From: Myxococcota bacterium
Lineage (GTDB): Bacteria > Myxococcota_C > UBA6777
Length of the DNA stretch: 64,000 nucleotides
Direction: 5' to 3'
Assembly (NCBI GenBank): GCA_023150835.1
Contig: JAKLKB010000003.1
Coordinates: forward strand, 62,001 to 126,000
The position numbers and the translations under genes were made by a program. The notes beneath the pieces are model-generated. The model did not search any database, was not told the origin of the DNA, and saw nothing but the letters and a program-made list of their open reading frames with translations. Shown here piece by piece: positions 1-9,462 of the stretch (position 1 is the stretch's first letter; the number at the start of each line of letters is the position of its first letter).

Positions 1-2
1 GC

Positions 3-3000
3 GATGGCATCGTCCAAGCTGGCGAACAATGCGACGACGGCAACGCTTCCAACAACGACGCTTGCCTCAATACCTGCGTCAAGTCCTCCTGCGGTGATGG
101 CTTTGTCCAACCGGGCGAAGAGTGCGATGATGGCAACAAAAACAACCACGACGGCTGCACCAACGACTGCAAGATCGCCCGTTGTGGCGATGGCATCGTT
201 CAAATCGGTGTCGAAGAGTGCGATGATGGCAACAAAAACAACCACGACGGCTGCCTCAATACCTGCAAACGCGCTGTTTGTGGCGACGGTGTTGTGCGCG
301 CAGGCATCGAAGACTGCGATGACGCCAACCGCGATAACACCGATGGCTGCTTGATTAACTGTCGATCGTATGATCCATGCGCCAACTTTCAGATCGATCA
401 ACTACAACCTGCCGTCGCTTGCGTGGGACTTGTGCCCAACCGCATCAAGATCCTTGGCGATGGCTTCTTGCGTATCGACGGAACCGATCCCACCGTTCGT
501 TTCCAAGGCAACCCCCTCACGATCACCAGTCTTACACAATGCCAGCCCGAACAAGGCAACTTCTTGCGCATCGATCGCTGCAAAGAGATCGAAGTCGCCC
601 TCCCCGCTGGCCTCGGCGCAGGGGCCTATCAAGTGGCCGTCACCAACGCCACCACCAAACAATGCGAAGCCAAGGCGATCTTTAGTGTTGGCCCTCGACC
701 CACTATCACCCAAGTCCGTCCCAACGAGACTTGCGAAGGCCGCTTGACCAGCTTTACTTTGCTCGGAACAGGCTTTACCCCAAGCACTCAAGTGACATTC
801 CGTCGCGGTGGCAATACCTTTTCTCCCAACAGCTTCCGTTATGTCAGCGCCACCGAGATCGAAGTGATCTTTAACGCCCTTGATCCCGGACAATACGACG
901 TCACCGTCTCCAACGGTGCGGGTTGTGATTCCACGCTACCGCTTGCAGTGACGGTCTACAAAAATCCCCTTGTCTTCTTTGTCGATCCCGAAGTGGCTTA
1001 CAACCAGATCAGCCTTCAAGCGACACTCTACTTGACAGGACTCAACGGCCCGGGCGTCACCTTTGTCGGTATCCGCCGCAGTGGTTCAGGAGATCCCTTT
1101 ACCAGCGTGTCCTTTACCTTTGACCCAAGCCGCCCAAGCAAAACGCTAATCGAGTTGCCCAAGAACCTCACCCCCGACGAATACGACGTGTTGGTGCGGG
1201 ATGCCAAAACGTGCGAAAACACCCTTCCCAAGGGCTTTAAGGCAACCAACACCACGACGCTCTTTGTCAAAGCCATCGATCCGCCCTTTGGTTGGGCGCA
1301 AACCGAAACAGCCGTCACACTCACCTCCGAAAATCCAGCCCCCGCTGGCAAAGTTCCCTTTCAAAACGGCGTCCGTGTCTACCTCAGCCCAAGCACAGGA
1401 ACAGGGCTTTCCTCACCGCTCAACGCGGTAGCCTTTGTCAAATCCACCGAAGTGACGGGCCTCGTCCCCAAACTTCCTGTCGGCGAATATGACGTTGTCG
1501 CCGTAAATCCCGATGGAACAGTCGGTGTTCTACAAAAAGGCTTCCGCATCACCCAAGAAGCCCCTCCCGTCATCGCCAGCATCGCTCCCGGATCGATCCC
1601 CAACTCCAGCACCGAAACCGTGATCGTGCGTGGCCAAGGCTTCCGAACAGGAGCCACGGCCCAACTCGAATGTCGCGATCCTGCCGGAACGATCACCACA
1701 CGAACGATCCCCATCACCAACACCCAAAGCACTCAAGTCACGCTGTCTATCGCTTCGGGGATATCCGCAGGCTCCGTTTGCATCGTTCGCGTCACCAATA
1801 CGGACGGAACCTACGGCGAATTCTCGGCGCTTGGTGTGACGAACCCCGCCGAAAATATCGGTGCGCCCAAGCTGTTGACCTCCAACCTTGTGACGGGACG
1901 CCGCGCCTTGGCCGCCATCTCAGGGCGTCCCACACTCAGCGCACGCTTTCTCTACGTCTTGGGTGGCGATACAGGAACCGTCGCAAACGCCCTTGATTCC
2001 GTCGAAGCCGCACCCGTCAACCGTTTCGGAGACGTCGGCGCATGGGCCGCCCTCCCCGTAAAACTTCCCAACCGACTGACCTTTGCCTCGGCCCAACGCA
2101 TCGAACGATTCATCTATATCGTCGGCGGAAACAACGGTGCATCAGCGCAAAACAAAGCCTACCGTGCCGAAGTCTTGCGCCCAAGCGATGCTCCGCAGAT
2201 CCGCGATGTCACCATCGAAGTGGATGACAATATCGGACTCGGCATAGGTTTATGGTACTATCGTGTCTCGGCTGTCATGGCGGCAAACGATCTCAACAAC
2301 CCGAACGGCGAAACACTTCCGAGCGAACCGCTACCGTTTAAACTTCCTGCAACGTTCTTGAAAAAAGTGCAGATCACCTTGCAATGGACCCCGATCACAG
2401 GAGCCGCCAAATACCGCATCTATCGCAGCCCCACTCCGAACCTGATCTCTGGTCAAGAACAACTGATCGGCGAAGTCAACGCACCGACCACCCAATACAC
2501 CGACCGTAACGCAACAGCTACGGCTCCAATCCCTCGCCGCATCGGAGCCTTGGGCGAATGGATCACTCTCCCTGATCTGGGTGTTGCTCGCGAAGGATTG
2601 GGCCTTGGCCTTGGGCGCGATCCCAACAATGCAAACCTCTGGTATCTCTACGCCGTCGGAGGCCGCAACAGCACAACCGCCCACCGCAGCTACGAATACC
2701 TTTCGGTCACCCTCGACGCACAAGGCAATCAAACCGTCGGAGCTTCGTGGACTCAAGATGCAACGAACTTATTCGCACAAGGTCGCTGGCAAATGGCTGC
2801 TTATTCCGTAGATGAAGTCGCAACCACTCGCTACGGCAGCAACGAGACGTGGATCTACGCAGGCCCGGGCGCAAACCAAGCGGCAAACGCAGGAATAGGC
2901 GATGTCGATGCTGGAAAAGTCCAATCAGGCGGAAAACTGGGAACGTGGATCTCTGTTGACTCCGTCGGTGGGCAAAGTTGGACAGGCTACGGTTTTGCCG

Positions 3001-3266
3001 CTGTTGCCAACCAACTCTTCTTGTTCGGCGGACAGGGCTTTGCCCCAAGTGGTAGCGTCAACTCCGCCTTGCTTTGTGGGATCGGACTCGCCTGTGGGGG
3101 TGGAGCCTCTGATCCACCCGACCTTCGCAACTGGAACGCCGCCGGTGTCAGCCTCTCGACACCCCGCTACCTGATGGGAAGCATCCTCGAAAGCGGACAC
3201 ATCTATCTCGTCGCAGGAGCCGTATCAAACGGCGTATCCAACACCCTCGAAAGTAGCGTGTGGTAG
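3..3266 (+). CDS. Secreted multidomain protein, DUF4215/IPT/kelch type (5' partial)
   Basis: The frame is open from the left edge, so the start lies outside the window; 1087 codons remain. The first ~120 residues are four tandem Cys-rich DUF4215-type repeats built around CGDG and GEECDDGN motifs, a repeat class abundant in myxobacterial surface proteins. They are followed by about five IPT/TIG-like Ig folds (for example ITQVRPNETCEG and IASIAPGSIPNS), then kelch-like beta-propeller strands (RFLYVLGGD, FIYIVGGNNG, LYAVGGRNS, LFLFGGQGF, IYLVAGAVS) interrupted by a fibronectin III-like segment (YYRVSAV, KYRIYRSP). There is no C-terminal anchor; the protein ends at TAG just after a propeller strand. 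It is probably exported and acts at the cell surface or outside, but no ligand can be predicted. Two nearly identical DUF4215 units (nt ~140-170 and ~215-250) suggest recent duplication. Confidence 0.85.
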   Translation, partial: DGIVQAGEQCDDGNASNNDACLNTCVKSSCGDGFVQPGEECDDGNKNNHDGCTNDCKIARCGDGIVQIGVEECDDGNKNNHDGCLNTCKRAVCGDGVVRAGIEDCDDANRDNTDGCLINCRSYDPCANFQIDQLQPAVACVGLVPNRIKILGDGFLRIDGTDPTVRFQGNPLTITSLTQCQPEQGNFLRIDRCKEIEVALPAGLGAGAYQVAVTNATTKQCEAKAIFSVGPRPTITQVRPNETCEGRLTSFTLLGTGFTPSTQVTFRRGGNTFSPNSFRYVSATEIEVIFNALDPGQYDVTVSNGAGCDSTLPLAVTVYKNPLVFFVDPEVAYNQISLQATLYLTGLNGPGVTFVGIRRSGSGDPFTSVSFTFDPSRPSKTLIELPKNLTPDEYDVLVRDAKTCENTLPKGFKATNTTTLFVKAIDPPFGWAQTETAVTLTSENPAPAGKVPFQNGVRVYLSPSTGTGLSSPLNAVAFVKSTEVTGLVPKLPVGEYDVVAVNPDGTVGVLQKGFRITQEAPPVIASIAPGSIPNSSTETVIVRGQGFRTGATAQLECRDPAGTITTRTIPITNTQSTQVTLSIASGISAGSVCIVRVTNTDGTYGEFSALGVTNPAENIGAPKLLTSNLVTGRRALAAISGRPTLSARFLYVLGGDTGTVANALDSVEAAPVNRFGDVGAWAALPVKLPNRLTFASAQRIERFIYIVGGNNGASAQNKAYRAEVLRPSDAPQIRDVTIEVDDNIGLGIGLWYYRVSAVMAANDLNNPNGETLPSEPLPFKLPATFLKKVQITLQWTPITGAAKYRIYRSPTPNLISGQEQLIGEVNAPTTQYTDRNATATAPIPRRIGALGEWITLPDLGVAREGLGLGLGRDPNNANLWYLYAVGGRNSTTAHRSYEYLSVTLDAQGNQTVGASWTQDATNLFAQGRWQMAAYSVDEVATTRYGSNETWIYAGPGANQAANAGIGDVDAGKVQSGGKLGTWISVDSVGGQSWTGYGFAAVANQLFLFGGQGFAPSGSVNSALLCGIGLACGGGASDPPDLRNWNAAGVSLSTPRYLMGSILESGHIYLVAGAVSNGVSNTLESSVW

Positions 3267-3617
3267 CTCTCCCACTTGTTCCCTCCCCCTACCTCGCAGC
3301 AAACATCCGCCCAAATCCCCATCGTTCACGATATCACCCGCCCATCCTTTTCCGTCGCAGCCCGCTGGTTTGAAAAGCGATCAAAAAGCAATGATCGCGC
3401 AGATAGAACACGTTCCAAAAAAAGCAGCAAGCACGCGACACCACAAGGCAAGCAAAAAAAACAAGAAAATACGGCAACTTCTGAAAAACGAACGCGATAA
3501 CTTTACCGAAAGCCAAAGGACAGCTACGCAAGCGATGCAGACCACCACAAAGCAACGCAAACCGCCTACCGACCGCCTTCGGCAAACCATGCTTCTCCAA
3601 CACAAAAGAGGGATTCC
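3267..3617. other. Intergenic, A/C-rich, no gene seen
   Basis: This 351-base stretch has no credible coding frame. It is rich in A and C on the + strand and ends in an AAAGAGGG ribosome-binding site placed five bases before the next start. It probably carries the promoter of the next gene, but I cannot point to convincing -35/-10 boxes. Confidence 0.4.
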
Positions 3618-5285
3618 ATGAGCATCAATAACATCCGTCAAAACAGTGCTTTTTCTTCTGCCTTCCAAGGTGCGATGGGACAAGGGATCCAGTCGTGGGG
3701 AGCCTCCTTCTCCACTTCGTCCGTTTCAAAAAGTGGTGCGTCTGCCGAAGGAAACCAAGGCGCAACGGGCGCAGCAGCCGCAGCATTCGCACAATTTCAA
3801 AATAACAGCTTTGGCGCTTTTGCAACCTCGGCTTCTTTCGGACAAGGCGCGCTCAACCTCGACAAACAGGGCTTTTTGAATAAACCCGAAGCCGCTGGAC
3901 AAGCCGGTGGACTCGGCCAAGCCATGAAAAGCCTTGAACAACTTTCCAAGTCCGTCGATCAACTTTGGAACCAAGTGACGGGCGGCAAAGGTGCAGAAGG
4001 TGGCAAAGGTGCAGAAGGCGGACAAGCCGCACCACAAATGCCGACATTCGCAGGCCCCCAAGCTCCCGCCGCTCCCGCTGGTGGCCCCCAAGCTCCCGCC
4101 GCTCCCGCTGGTGGTCCCCAAGCCCCCGCCGCTTCTGCTGGTGGTCCCCAAGCCCCCGCAGGCGCTCCCCCCGCAGCGGGCGACCAAGGCGTGGCTCCAA
4201 CCACAGACAAAGGAGCCAACGAAAACAAAGGCCTCGGCGAAACACTCCAAAAAGCCTTCCAACAGATCTTCCAACAGATCAATCAGATGATGGATCTCCT
4301 CAAAAACATCACCAAGATGGCCCAAGAAGCCAACCGTCCCCAAGCCCCCGCTGGTGCGGGCGGCGCAGGTGGTGAGGGAGCCGAAGGCGAAGAAGGCGCG
4401 GGCGGCGCGGGTGGCGCGGGTGGCGGCGGTGGCGCTGGCAAAGCCGGTGGCGGCGGTGGCGCTGGCAAAGCCGGTGGCGGCGGTGGCGCTGGCAAAGCCG
4501 GTGGCGCTGGCAAAGGCATGGATGCCCGAAACGCCAACGCAAAAGTTCCCATGAAACAAGCCCAAGCCCCACGCCCTCGCGGTTCTGACGCAGCCGCAAA
4601 AGCACAAGGAGCCGGTGGCGCACAAGGAGCAGGCGGCGCACAAGGAGCAGGCGGCGCGGGCGATGTCAAACAAGTCGTTGGCGATGCAATGAAAAAACTG
4701 GCCGACAAATTGGGCGACAAGATCGGAAACAAAGTCGGAGCCAAGATCGGCGCAGAAGTCAGCAAAGCCTTCGGAAAAGAAACAGGCGAAGCCGTCCAAA
4801 AAGCGGTCAGCCAAATGATCGACAAAGCCGTCGAGCAAGTCATGGGCAAAGCCATCGACAAGATGCTCAACCCCCAAGCCAACGGCGAGGCACCCGCTGC
4901 TGCTGGCGCTGGACAACCCGCCGCTCCTGCTGCTGGCGCTGGTCAACCCGCCGCTCCTGCTGCTGGCGCTGGTCAACCCGCCGCTCCTGCTGCTGGCGCT
5001 GGTCAACCCGCCGCTCCTGCCGCTGGACAACCCGCTGCTCCCGCTGGATTCGCACAGCAACCGACCCAAGCAGGCAATCCTCCCCAAGATATCGCCAAGA
5101 TGCTTGAAGGACTCGCCAAAGAGATCGAAGGACTCAGCAAACAGATCGGTGAATTCGCGGACAAGACCTTCGGAAAAGATGTGGGCGCGACTTCCCAACA
5201 AGCCGCCGGAGCCGCCCTCGATCAAAACGTCCAACAAAGCGTCAGCTTCGCCGCTTTCAGCGCCTTCCAAACCTTCCAAGCCTAA
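3618..5285 (+). CDS. Low-complexity Ala/Gly/Pro-rich protein with glycine-zipper-like segment
   Basis: 555 aa with no recognised family. The start has a good AGAGGG ribosome-binding site. Layout: a Phe/Ala/Ser/Gln-rich N-terminus (SAFSSAFQGAMGQGI, SFGAFATSASFGQGALN); Pro/Ala repeats with the unit QAPAAPAGGP (~nt 4050-4160); a helix (QKAFQQIFQQINQMMDLL); Gly/Ala/Lys repeats GGGGGAGKA (nt ~4420-4510); QGAGGA repeats; a glycine-spaced amphipathic stretch (DKLGDKIGNKVGAKIGAEV, ~res 355-375); a PAAPAAGAGQ repeat block (nt ~4900-5040); and a C-terminus SFAAFSAFQTFQA that mirrors the N-terminus. There is no signal peptide or membrane helix. The glycine-spaced helices resemble membrane- or polymer-associating segments. 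It might be a granule- or sheath-associated, or a non-classically exported, structural protein; that is a guess. The nucleotide repeats invite copy-number change. Confidence 0.8.
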   Translation: MSINNIRQNSAFSSAFQGAMGQGIQSWGASFSTSSVSKSGASAEGNQGATGAAAAAFAQFQNNSFGAFATSASFGQGALNLDKQGFLNKPEAAGQAGGLGQAMKSLEQLSKSVDQLWNQVTGGKGAEGGKGAEGGQAAPQMPTFAGPQAPAAPAGGPQAPAAPAGGPQAPAASAGGPQAPAGAPPAAGDQGVAPTTDKGANENKGLGETLQKAFQQIFQQINQMMDLLKNITKMAQEANRPQAPAGAGGAGGEGAEGEEGAGGAGGAGGGGGAGKAGGGGGAGKAGGGGGAGKAGGAGKGMDARNANAKVPMKQAQAPRPRGSDAAAKAQGAGGAQGAGGAQGAGGAGDVKQVVGDAMKKLADKLGDKIGNKVGAKIGAEVSKAFGKETGEAVQKAVSQMIDKAVEQVMGKAIDKMLNPQANGEAPAAAGAGQPAAPAAGAGQPAAPAAGAGQPAAPAAGAGQPAAPAAGQPAAPAGFAQQPTQAGNPPQDIAKMLEGLAKEIEGLSKQIGEFADKTFGKDVGATSQQAAGAALDQNVQQSVSFAAFSAFQTFQA

Positions 5286-5329
5286 GACGAAATCCGCCCT
5301 TTTCTTTACACGAGCGAAACAGCCCGATA

Positions 5330-5445
5330 GAGGGGCGCTGCCCCTCACCCCGCAAGGGAGCTTTGCCCCCTTGAACCCGTGTTGGCGAACAGAACATCGT
5401 TTTTCATACAAACGACGCTCTCGCTTGAACGTCCGAAAACATGGG
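5330..5445 (+). repeat. Dispersed repeat family R1, copy 1
   Basis: About 116 bases shared with copies at ~7.6, 10.2, 13.0 (inverted) and 31.2 kb. Shared landmarks in order are a GGGGC..GCCCC hairpin, CCCCGCAAGGGAGC, CCCTTGAACCCGTGTTGGCG, and ACGACGCTCTCGCTTG. It lies in the gap before the D-aminoacylase gene. It is non-coding, since small frames through it differ between copies. Confidence 0.8.
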
Positions 5446-5588
5446 GACTTCTGCACCCTGCGTTACTCACCCAACACCATCCCACATCCCCCCATATCCC
5501 GCTTTCTCCCTCTTGACATCACCCCTCCACAAAAAGCAAAACAAGACAAGCATTTGGATCAACCGCGATCTTCAAAGAGAGGGCAAGG

Positions 5589-7307
5589 ATGTTCGATATC
5601 GTGATTCGCAATGGGTATATCGTCGATGGTACGGGCGCTTCGGGCCGCGTGGTGGATATCGCCATCGAAGGCGAAAAGATCGTCGCGATGGGTGCAGCGT
5701 TGGGGCCGGGAAAGCGTGAGATCGATGCAACGGGGTTTTTGGTGACGCCGGGCTGGGTGGATATGCACACCCATTACGACGGGCAAGTGACATGGGACCC
5801 TTATTTGACCCCCTCAAGCGAACACGGCGTGACCACCGTCGTGATGGGTAATTGCGGCGTGGGTTTCGCTCCCTGCCGCAAAGAAGACCGTGAATGGCTG
5901 ATCAACGTCATGGAAGGCGTCGAAGATATCCCGGGATCCGCTCTTTCCGAAGGCATCAAGTGGTCATGGGAAACCTTTCCCGAATACATGGACGCTCTCG
6001 CAGGCGAAAAGCACGCGATCGACTTCGGAACGCAGATCCCCCACAGTGCCTTGCGCGGCTGGGTCATGGGCCAAGACAGTTCCGAACAAGACGACGCCAC
6101 CCCCGAACAGATCGAAGCGATGCGCAAGCTCGTCACCGAAGCCCTTCAGGCGGGCGCATTGGGCTTTTCCACTTCGCGCACTTCACTTCATCGCACCGCC
6201 AAAGGGGTCTTGGTCGCCGGCACAAACGCCAAACGCGACGAACTCTTTGGGATCGCACAAGCCCTCAAAGAAACGGGCCTTGGGGTCTTTGAGTGCGCAA
6301 GCGAACACCTTTCTGTCCCCGAAGAATTCTTGTGGATGCGCGAGATGGCGCAAACCATCCAACGCCCCGTAGTTTTCAATCTCTCTCAAACCGATCAAGC
6401 CCCCCATCTTTGGCGTCATCTGCTTGAAACGCTCGAAGATGCCGAACAAAAAGATATCCCTGTTTACGGCCAAGTCGCAGGACGCGCCATCGGCATCGTC
6501 ATGAACTGGCAAGCCACCGTTCATCCGTTCGTTTCCTATGAAGCGTGGATGCAGATCATGCAACAGCCTTGGGAAGTCAAACGCAAGCGCGTCATGGACC
6601 CTGCCTTCAAAGCAGAGCTACTCGCCCAAGAACCTTATGATCTGTGGGAGTTTGCCAACTTCGTCACTCGTTCGTTTCACAAGATGTTTCCGATGAAAGA
6701 TGGTTCTTCCTACGAGCCCGACATCAGCGAAAGCGTTGCCGCACGCGCCAAACGAGAAGGCCGCTCTCCCAAAGAGATCGCCTTCGAGATGTTGATGGAA
6801 AACGACGGCAACGGGATGATCTACTTTCCGCTGTTCAACTACACCGACAACAGCCTCGATCACCTCCACACCCTCCACAGCCACCCACGAACGCTGATGG
6901 GCCTTAGCGATGGAGGCGCCCACTGTGGCGCGATCTGTGACGCAGGGATGCCCACCTTTATGCTGACCCATTGGACCCGCGACCGCAAACGCGGCGAAAA
7001 ACTCTCGCTCGAATACATGGTGATGCGCCAAACCAGTCAAACAGCCCGATTCTACGGCCTTGAAGATCGCGGTGTCCTTGCCCCGGGATACCTCGCCGAT
7101 ATCAACATCATCGACTACGACAACCTCCGCCTTGGCGTCCCCCAAGTCGTCTATGATCTCCCTGCGGGCGGAAAACGCTTGCTTCAACACGCCACAGGTT
7201 ACAAAGCCACCCTCAAAAGCGGACAAATCATCCTCCAAGACGGCCAACCCACGGGCGCTTTGCCCGGAAAACTTATCCGTGGATCTCAACCCGCCCCCCA
7301 CAAATAA
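5589..7307 (+). CDS. N-acyl-D-amino-acid deacylase / D-aminoacylase family amidohydrolase
   Basis: 572 aa, usual for the amidohydrolase-3 / D-aminoacylase family, which hydrolyses N-acyl groups from D-amino acids in the cytoplasm using a metal-dependent TIM barrel. Visible hallmarks are the metal-binding HTH at residues 60-62 (WVDMHTHYDGQ), the family motif NCGVGFAPC at 88-96 whose Cys89 is a metal ligand in characterised members, an early beta-sandwich segment (IRNGYIVDGTG), and LSDGGAHCG near the C-terminus carrying the catalytic Asp. The ATG is preceded by GAGGG. The exact substrate (D-Glu, D-Asp or another N-acyl-D-amino acid) cannot be read from sequence. It overlaps the convergent small lipoprotein gene by 35 bases. 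No operon partner is apparent on the + strand. Confidence 0.9.
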   Translation: MFDIVIRNGYIVDGTGASGRVVDIAIEGEKIVAMGAALGPGKREIDATGFLVTPGWVDMHTHYDGQVTWDPYLTPSSEHGVTTVVMGNCGVGFAPCRKEDREWLINVMEGVEDIPGSALSEGIKWSWETFPEYMDALAGEKHAIDFGTQIPHSALRGWVMGQDSSEQDDATPEQIEAMRKLVTEALQAGALGFSTSRTSLHRTAKGVLVAGTNAKRDELFGIAQALKETGLGVFECASEHLSVPEEFLWMREMAQTIQRPVVFNLSQTDQAPHLWRHLLETLEDAEQKDIPVYGQVAGRAIGIVMNWQATVHPFVSYEAWMQIMQQPWEVKRKRVMDPAFKAELLAQEPYDLWEFANFVTRSFHKMFPMKDGSSYEPDISESVAARAKREGRSPKEIAFEMLMENDGNGMIYFPLFNYTDNSLDHLHTLHSHPRTLMGLSDGGAHCGAICDAGMPTFMLTHWTRDRKRGEKLSLEYMVMRQTSQTARFYGLEDRGVLAPGYLADINIIDYDNLRLGVPQVVYDLPAGGKRLLQHATGYKATLKSGQIILQDGQPTGALPGKLIRGSQPAPHK

Positions 7308-7560
7308 TCCGCTCCAAAAATCGAACATTCTGAACCTTCGCATCTTTCCACTTTGCCGATATCTCCGAAGTGATCACGGGAGAAGAAGTCAGAGCCACGG
7401 CATATTCGCCATCGAGGATCTCCGATGGTTGAGGGCCACAAGCCACAACGCTCAGCAACAAGCCCCCCAAAAACAGCCCAAAAGCCCATCGCCTCGCAGA
7501 AGCCGAGGACTTGGAACCGTGAGATCGAGACATCAAACCAAACAAAACATCAGACAACAT
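7273..7560 (-). CDS. Small putative lipoprotein, unknown function
   Basis: 95 aa. After a basic n-region (RSHGSKSSASARR) comes a hydrophobic core ending in LLLSVVAC, a good lipobox, so the mature protein should be a lipid-anchored peptide of about 55 residues. The first ATG (7560) has AAAGGG nine bases upstream; an internal ATG at codon 10 has no visible site. The 3' end runs 35 bases into the convergent D-aminoacylase gene. I recognise no domain in the mature part. It may be a complete small lipoprotein or the remnant of a longer one. Confidence 0.6.
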   Translation of the reverse strand: MLSDVLFGLMSRSHGSKSSASARRWAFGLFLGGLLLSVVACGPQPSEILDGEYAVALTSSPVITSEISAKWKDAKVQNVRFLERIICGGRVEIHG

Positions 7561-7618
7561 CGCCGTTCACCCTTTCTCAGAGAAAAATACTTTTTGATTC
7601 GATCAGACTTACTCGGAT

Positions 7619-7750
7619 CGTTTTGTGGGTCATTGCCCCACACCCCACAAGGGAGCTTTGGCCCTTTGACCCCGTGAGAGGCGAAAAGAGCAAAGGTTTT
7701 TCAAACCAACGACGGTGTCGCTTGAACCTCCGCGAACACGGAGTTTTGTC
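7619..7750 (+). repeat. Dispersed repeat family R1, copy 2
   Basis: Same element type as at 5330: TTTTGTGGG, GCCCCACACCCC, AAGGGAGCTTTG, TTGACCCCGTG, TTTTTCAAACCAACGACG, and a terminal CGCGAACACGGAGTTTTG. It occupies part of the 449-base non-coding gap between the small lipoprotein gene and the SDR gene. I see no gene in the remaining gap sequence, which is A-rich with short overlapping frames only. Confidence 0.8.
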
Positions 7751-8009
7751 AACCGCGTCATCCAGATGACCCGATCTGCTCTGGGCGCTTCGCCCCTACA
7801 ACAAAAAGCACACCACATCTCAAAAAAACAAAAAAGAATCAAAAGGCAAAGCACTTATCAGACACGGATTGTTTTTTCTGCGTTGGTTTGCGCTTCGGTA
7901 TCGGAGGGCTGTATGCCATGCAAAACGGCAAACAAAAAAGAGAGTGTATGCGAAAACATACATATCGCCTATTCCGAGAGATCGTCTGCTTTGGGGGCTG
8001 TTGAGGCGA

Positions 8010-9323
8010 TTATCCAGCGCGCTCCGCTTCGGCCATCGCCATCATCACCAAAGTTGCCGCGATCAATGGGATATTTTTGGTGAGTGGGCCAAAGGGATGC
8101 ACCCAAAACGACGGGCTCCCGTACGTCAAGATCCCCATAAATCCAAACATCAACAAAAGCTGCAAAGCCCCCATCCATCGGAGCCGAAACCCGATCGCGG
8201 TGCAGATCCCCAAAACGATCTCGAGATAACTCGTCCCATACAACGCGATCTTTGCAAGGATGCCCGTCAAGCCAACGCCCGCAAGCAACTTGAGGCTCTC
8301 TTGTTCGGGGTAGATCCAAGCCGAGACGATGCCTGTTGCGATCCAGATGAACGCCACAGACCACTGCACAACAAGACGCAACGGTGTTAAATAAGCTGCC
8401 CATCGGGCTTCTACGCTGCGCGGCCTGCGAGAGATCCCCAATGCAAACGGCATCGGTGAAAAACCAAAGATCTGCACAAACCGCGTGTTGTCACAATGAT
8501 TGCCCCGCAACAACATACCCAATTCATCGCGTGATATCGGACCTCTTCCGCCAAGCAGATCGGTGATCCAAGCCAGCACGCTCATCCACCACAACGGCAG
8601 ATGCAGCCGAAACGCGCCGTTGTTTTTTCCCAACCAGACAGCCAAGGTGTCCAACATCGCGTTAAAAGAAAGCGCCTCCGCTCCGCCTACATCCACCGCA
8701 ACATCCGCGATATCGTCGTCTTCAACGGCTCGCGTGATGGCGCTGACCAGATCTTCCACATGGATCGGTTGCACAAGGTACTCTCCATCCCCAACCACGG
8801 GCGTCACAGGCAGCGCAGCCAACGAAGTAAAAAAAGTCATCGAGTGATCTTGCGGGCCGTACACAAAGGACGGACGCAACACAACGTAGGGGATCCCCAA
8901 GCTCGCAAGATGCTGATCTGCGGCGCGTTTGCTTTGGTGGTAGTGACTTTTGGCCCCTTCATCCGCCCCCAACGCGCTAAGTTGAATGATCTTTTTTATA
9001 CCCGCCTGTTTTGCCGCATCAAAAAACGCGATCGGAGCGGCCTGATGCAAGATATCAAATCGCGCCTCACCTTGTTCGCGGATGATCCCCACAAGGTTGA
9101 TCGCGATATCATGGCCTTGCAAAGAGTTCGCCCATGCGGCGGGTTGCGCAAATTCCCCCGCCACACACCGCACGCCCGACCACTGCATCTGCTCGACCCA
9201 TCCGACTTGCTTTCCCCGCAACAACACCGTCACTCGATGGCCCCGTTTCGATAGCGCTTCCAACACATGACGACCGATAAATCCGCTTCCACCCGTTAGA
9301 AAAATCGTCTTTCCTTCTGGCAT
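8010..9323 (-). CDS. SDR (NDUFA9-like NAD(P)-binding) protein fused to DoxX-like membrane domain
   Basis: 437 aa from the ATG at 9323, chosen because GAGGG lies five bases before it and the protein then starts MPEGKTIFLTGGSGFIG; an in-frame ATG at 9410 would add 29 residues that look non-coding. Residues 1-~290 are an atypical short-chain dehydrogenase of the NDUFA9/CC3-like type: GGSGFIG dinucleotide loop, NLVGII, LSALGADE, YHQSKRAADQHLASLG and VLRPSFVYGPQD. The last ~130 residues hold four hydrophobic helices of the DoxX-like type. The gene is divergent from a DUF2269 membrane protein gene, so the two may share a regulatory region and a membrane redox function. The substrate is unknown. Confidence 0.85.
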   Translation of the reverse strand: MPEGKTIFLTGGSGFIGRHVLEALSKRGHRVTVLLRGKQVGWVEQMQWSGVRCVAGEFAQPAAWANSLQGHDIAINLVGIIREQGEARFDILHQAAPIAFFDAAKQAGIKKIIQLSALGADEGAKSHYHQSKRAADQHLASLGIPYVVLRPSFVYGPQDHSMTFFTSLAALPVTPVVGDGEYLVQPIHVEDLVSAITRAVEDDDIADVAVDVGGAEALSFNAMLDTLAVWLGKNNGAFRLHLPLWWMSVLAWITDLLGGRGPISRDELGMLLRGNHCDNTRFVQIFGFSPMPFALGISRRPRSVEARWAAYLTPLRLVVQWSVAFIWIATGIVSAWIYPEQESLKLLAGVGLTGILAKIALYGTSYLEIVLGICTAIGFRLRWMGALQLLLMFGFMGILTYGSPSFWVHPFGPLTKNIPLIAATLVMMAMAEAERAG

Positions 9324-9462
9324 CACACCCTCGCTCTTCGTTCCCAAAAAATGCGCTTGACGTCCACAGCCAGATGCTGCAACTCTTCCCATGACGCGCC
9401 AAAAGACCATACATCGCTTTGTCTTTTTTCAATAGGACACAACGGGCAAGGAATTCTTTGAC

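Noticed and set aside
3726-5456. 576-codon minus-strand frame opposite the low-complexity protein
   Set aside because: It arises from the GC-rich repeats of the + strand gene; it lacks a ribosome-binding site and sensible composition.
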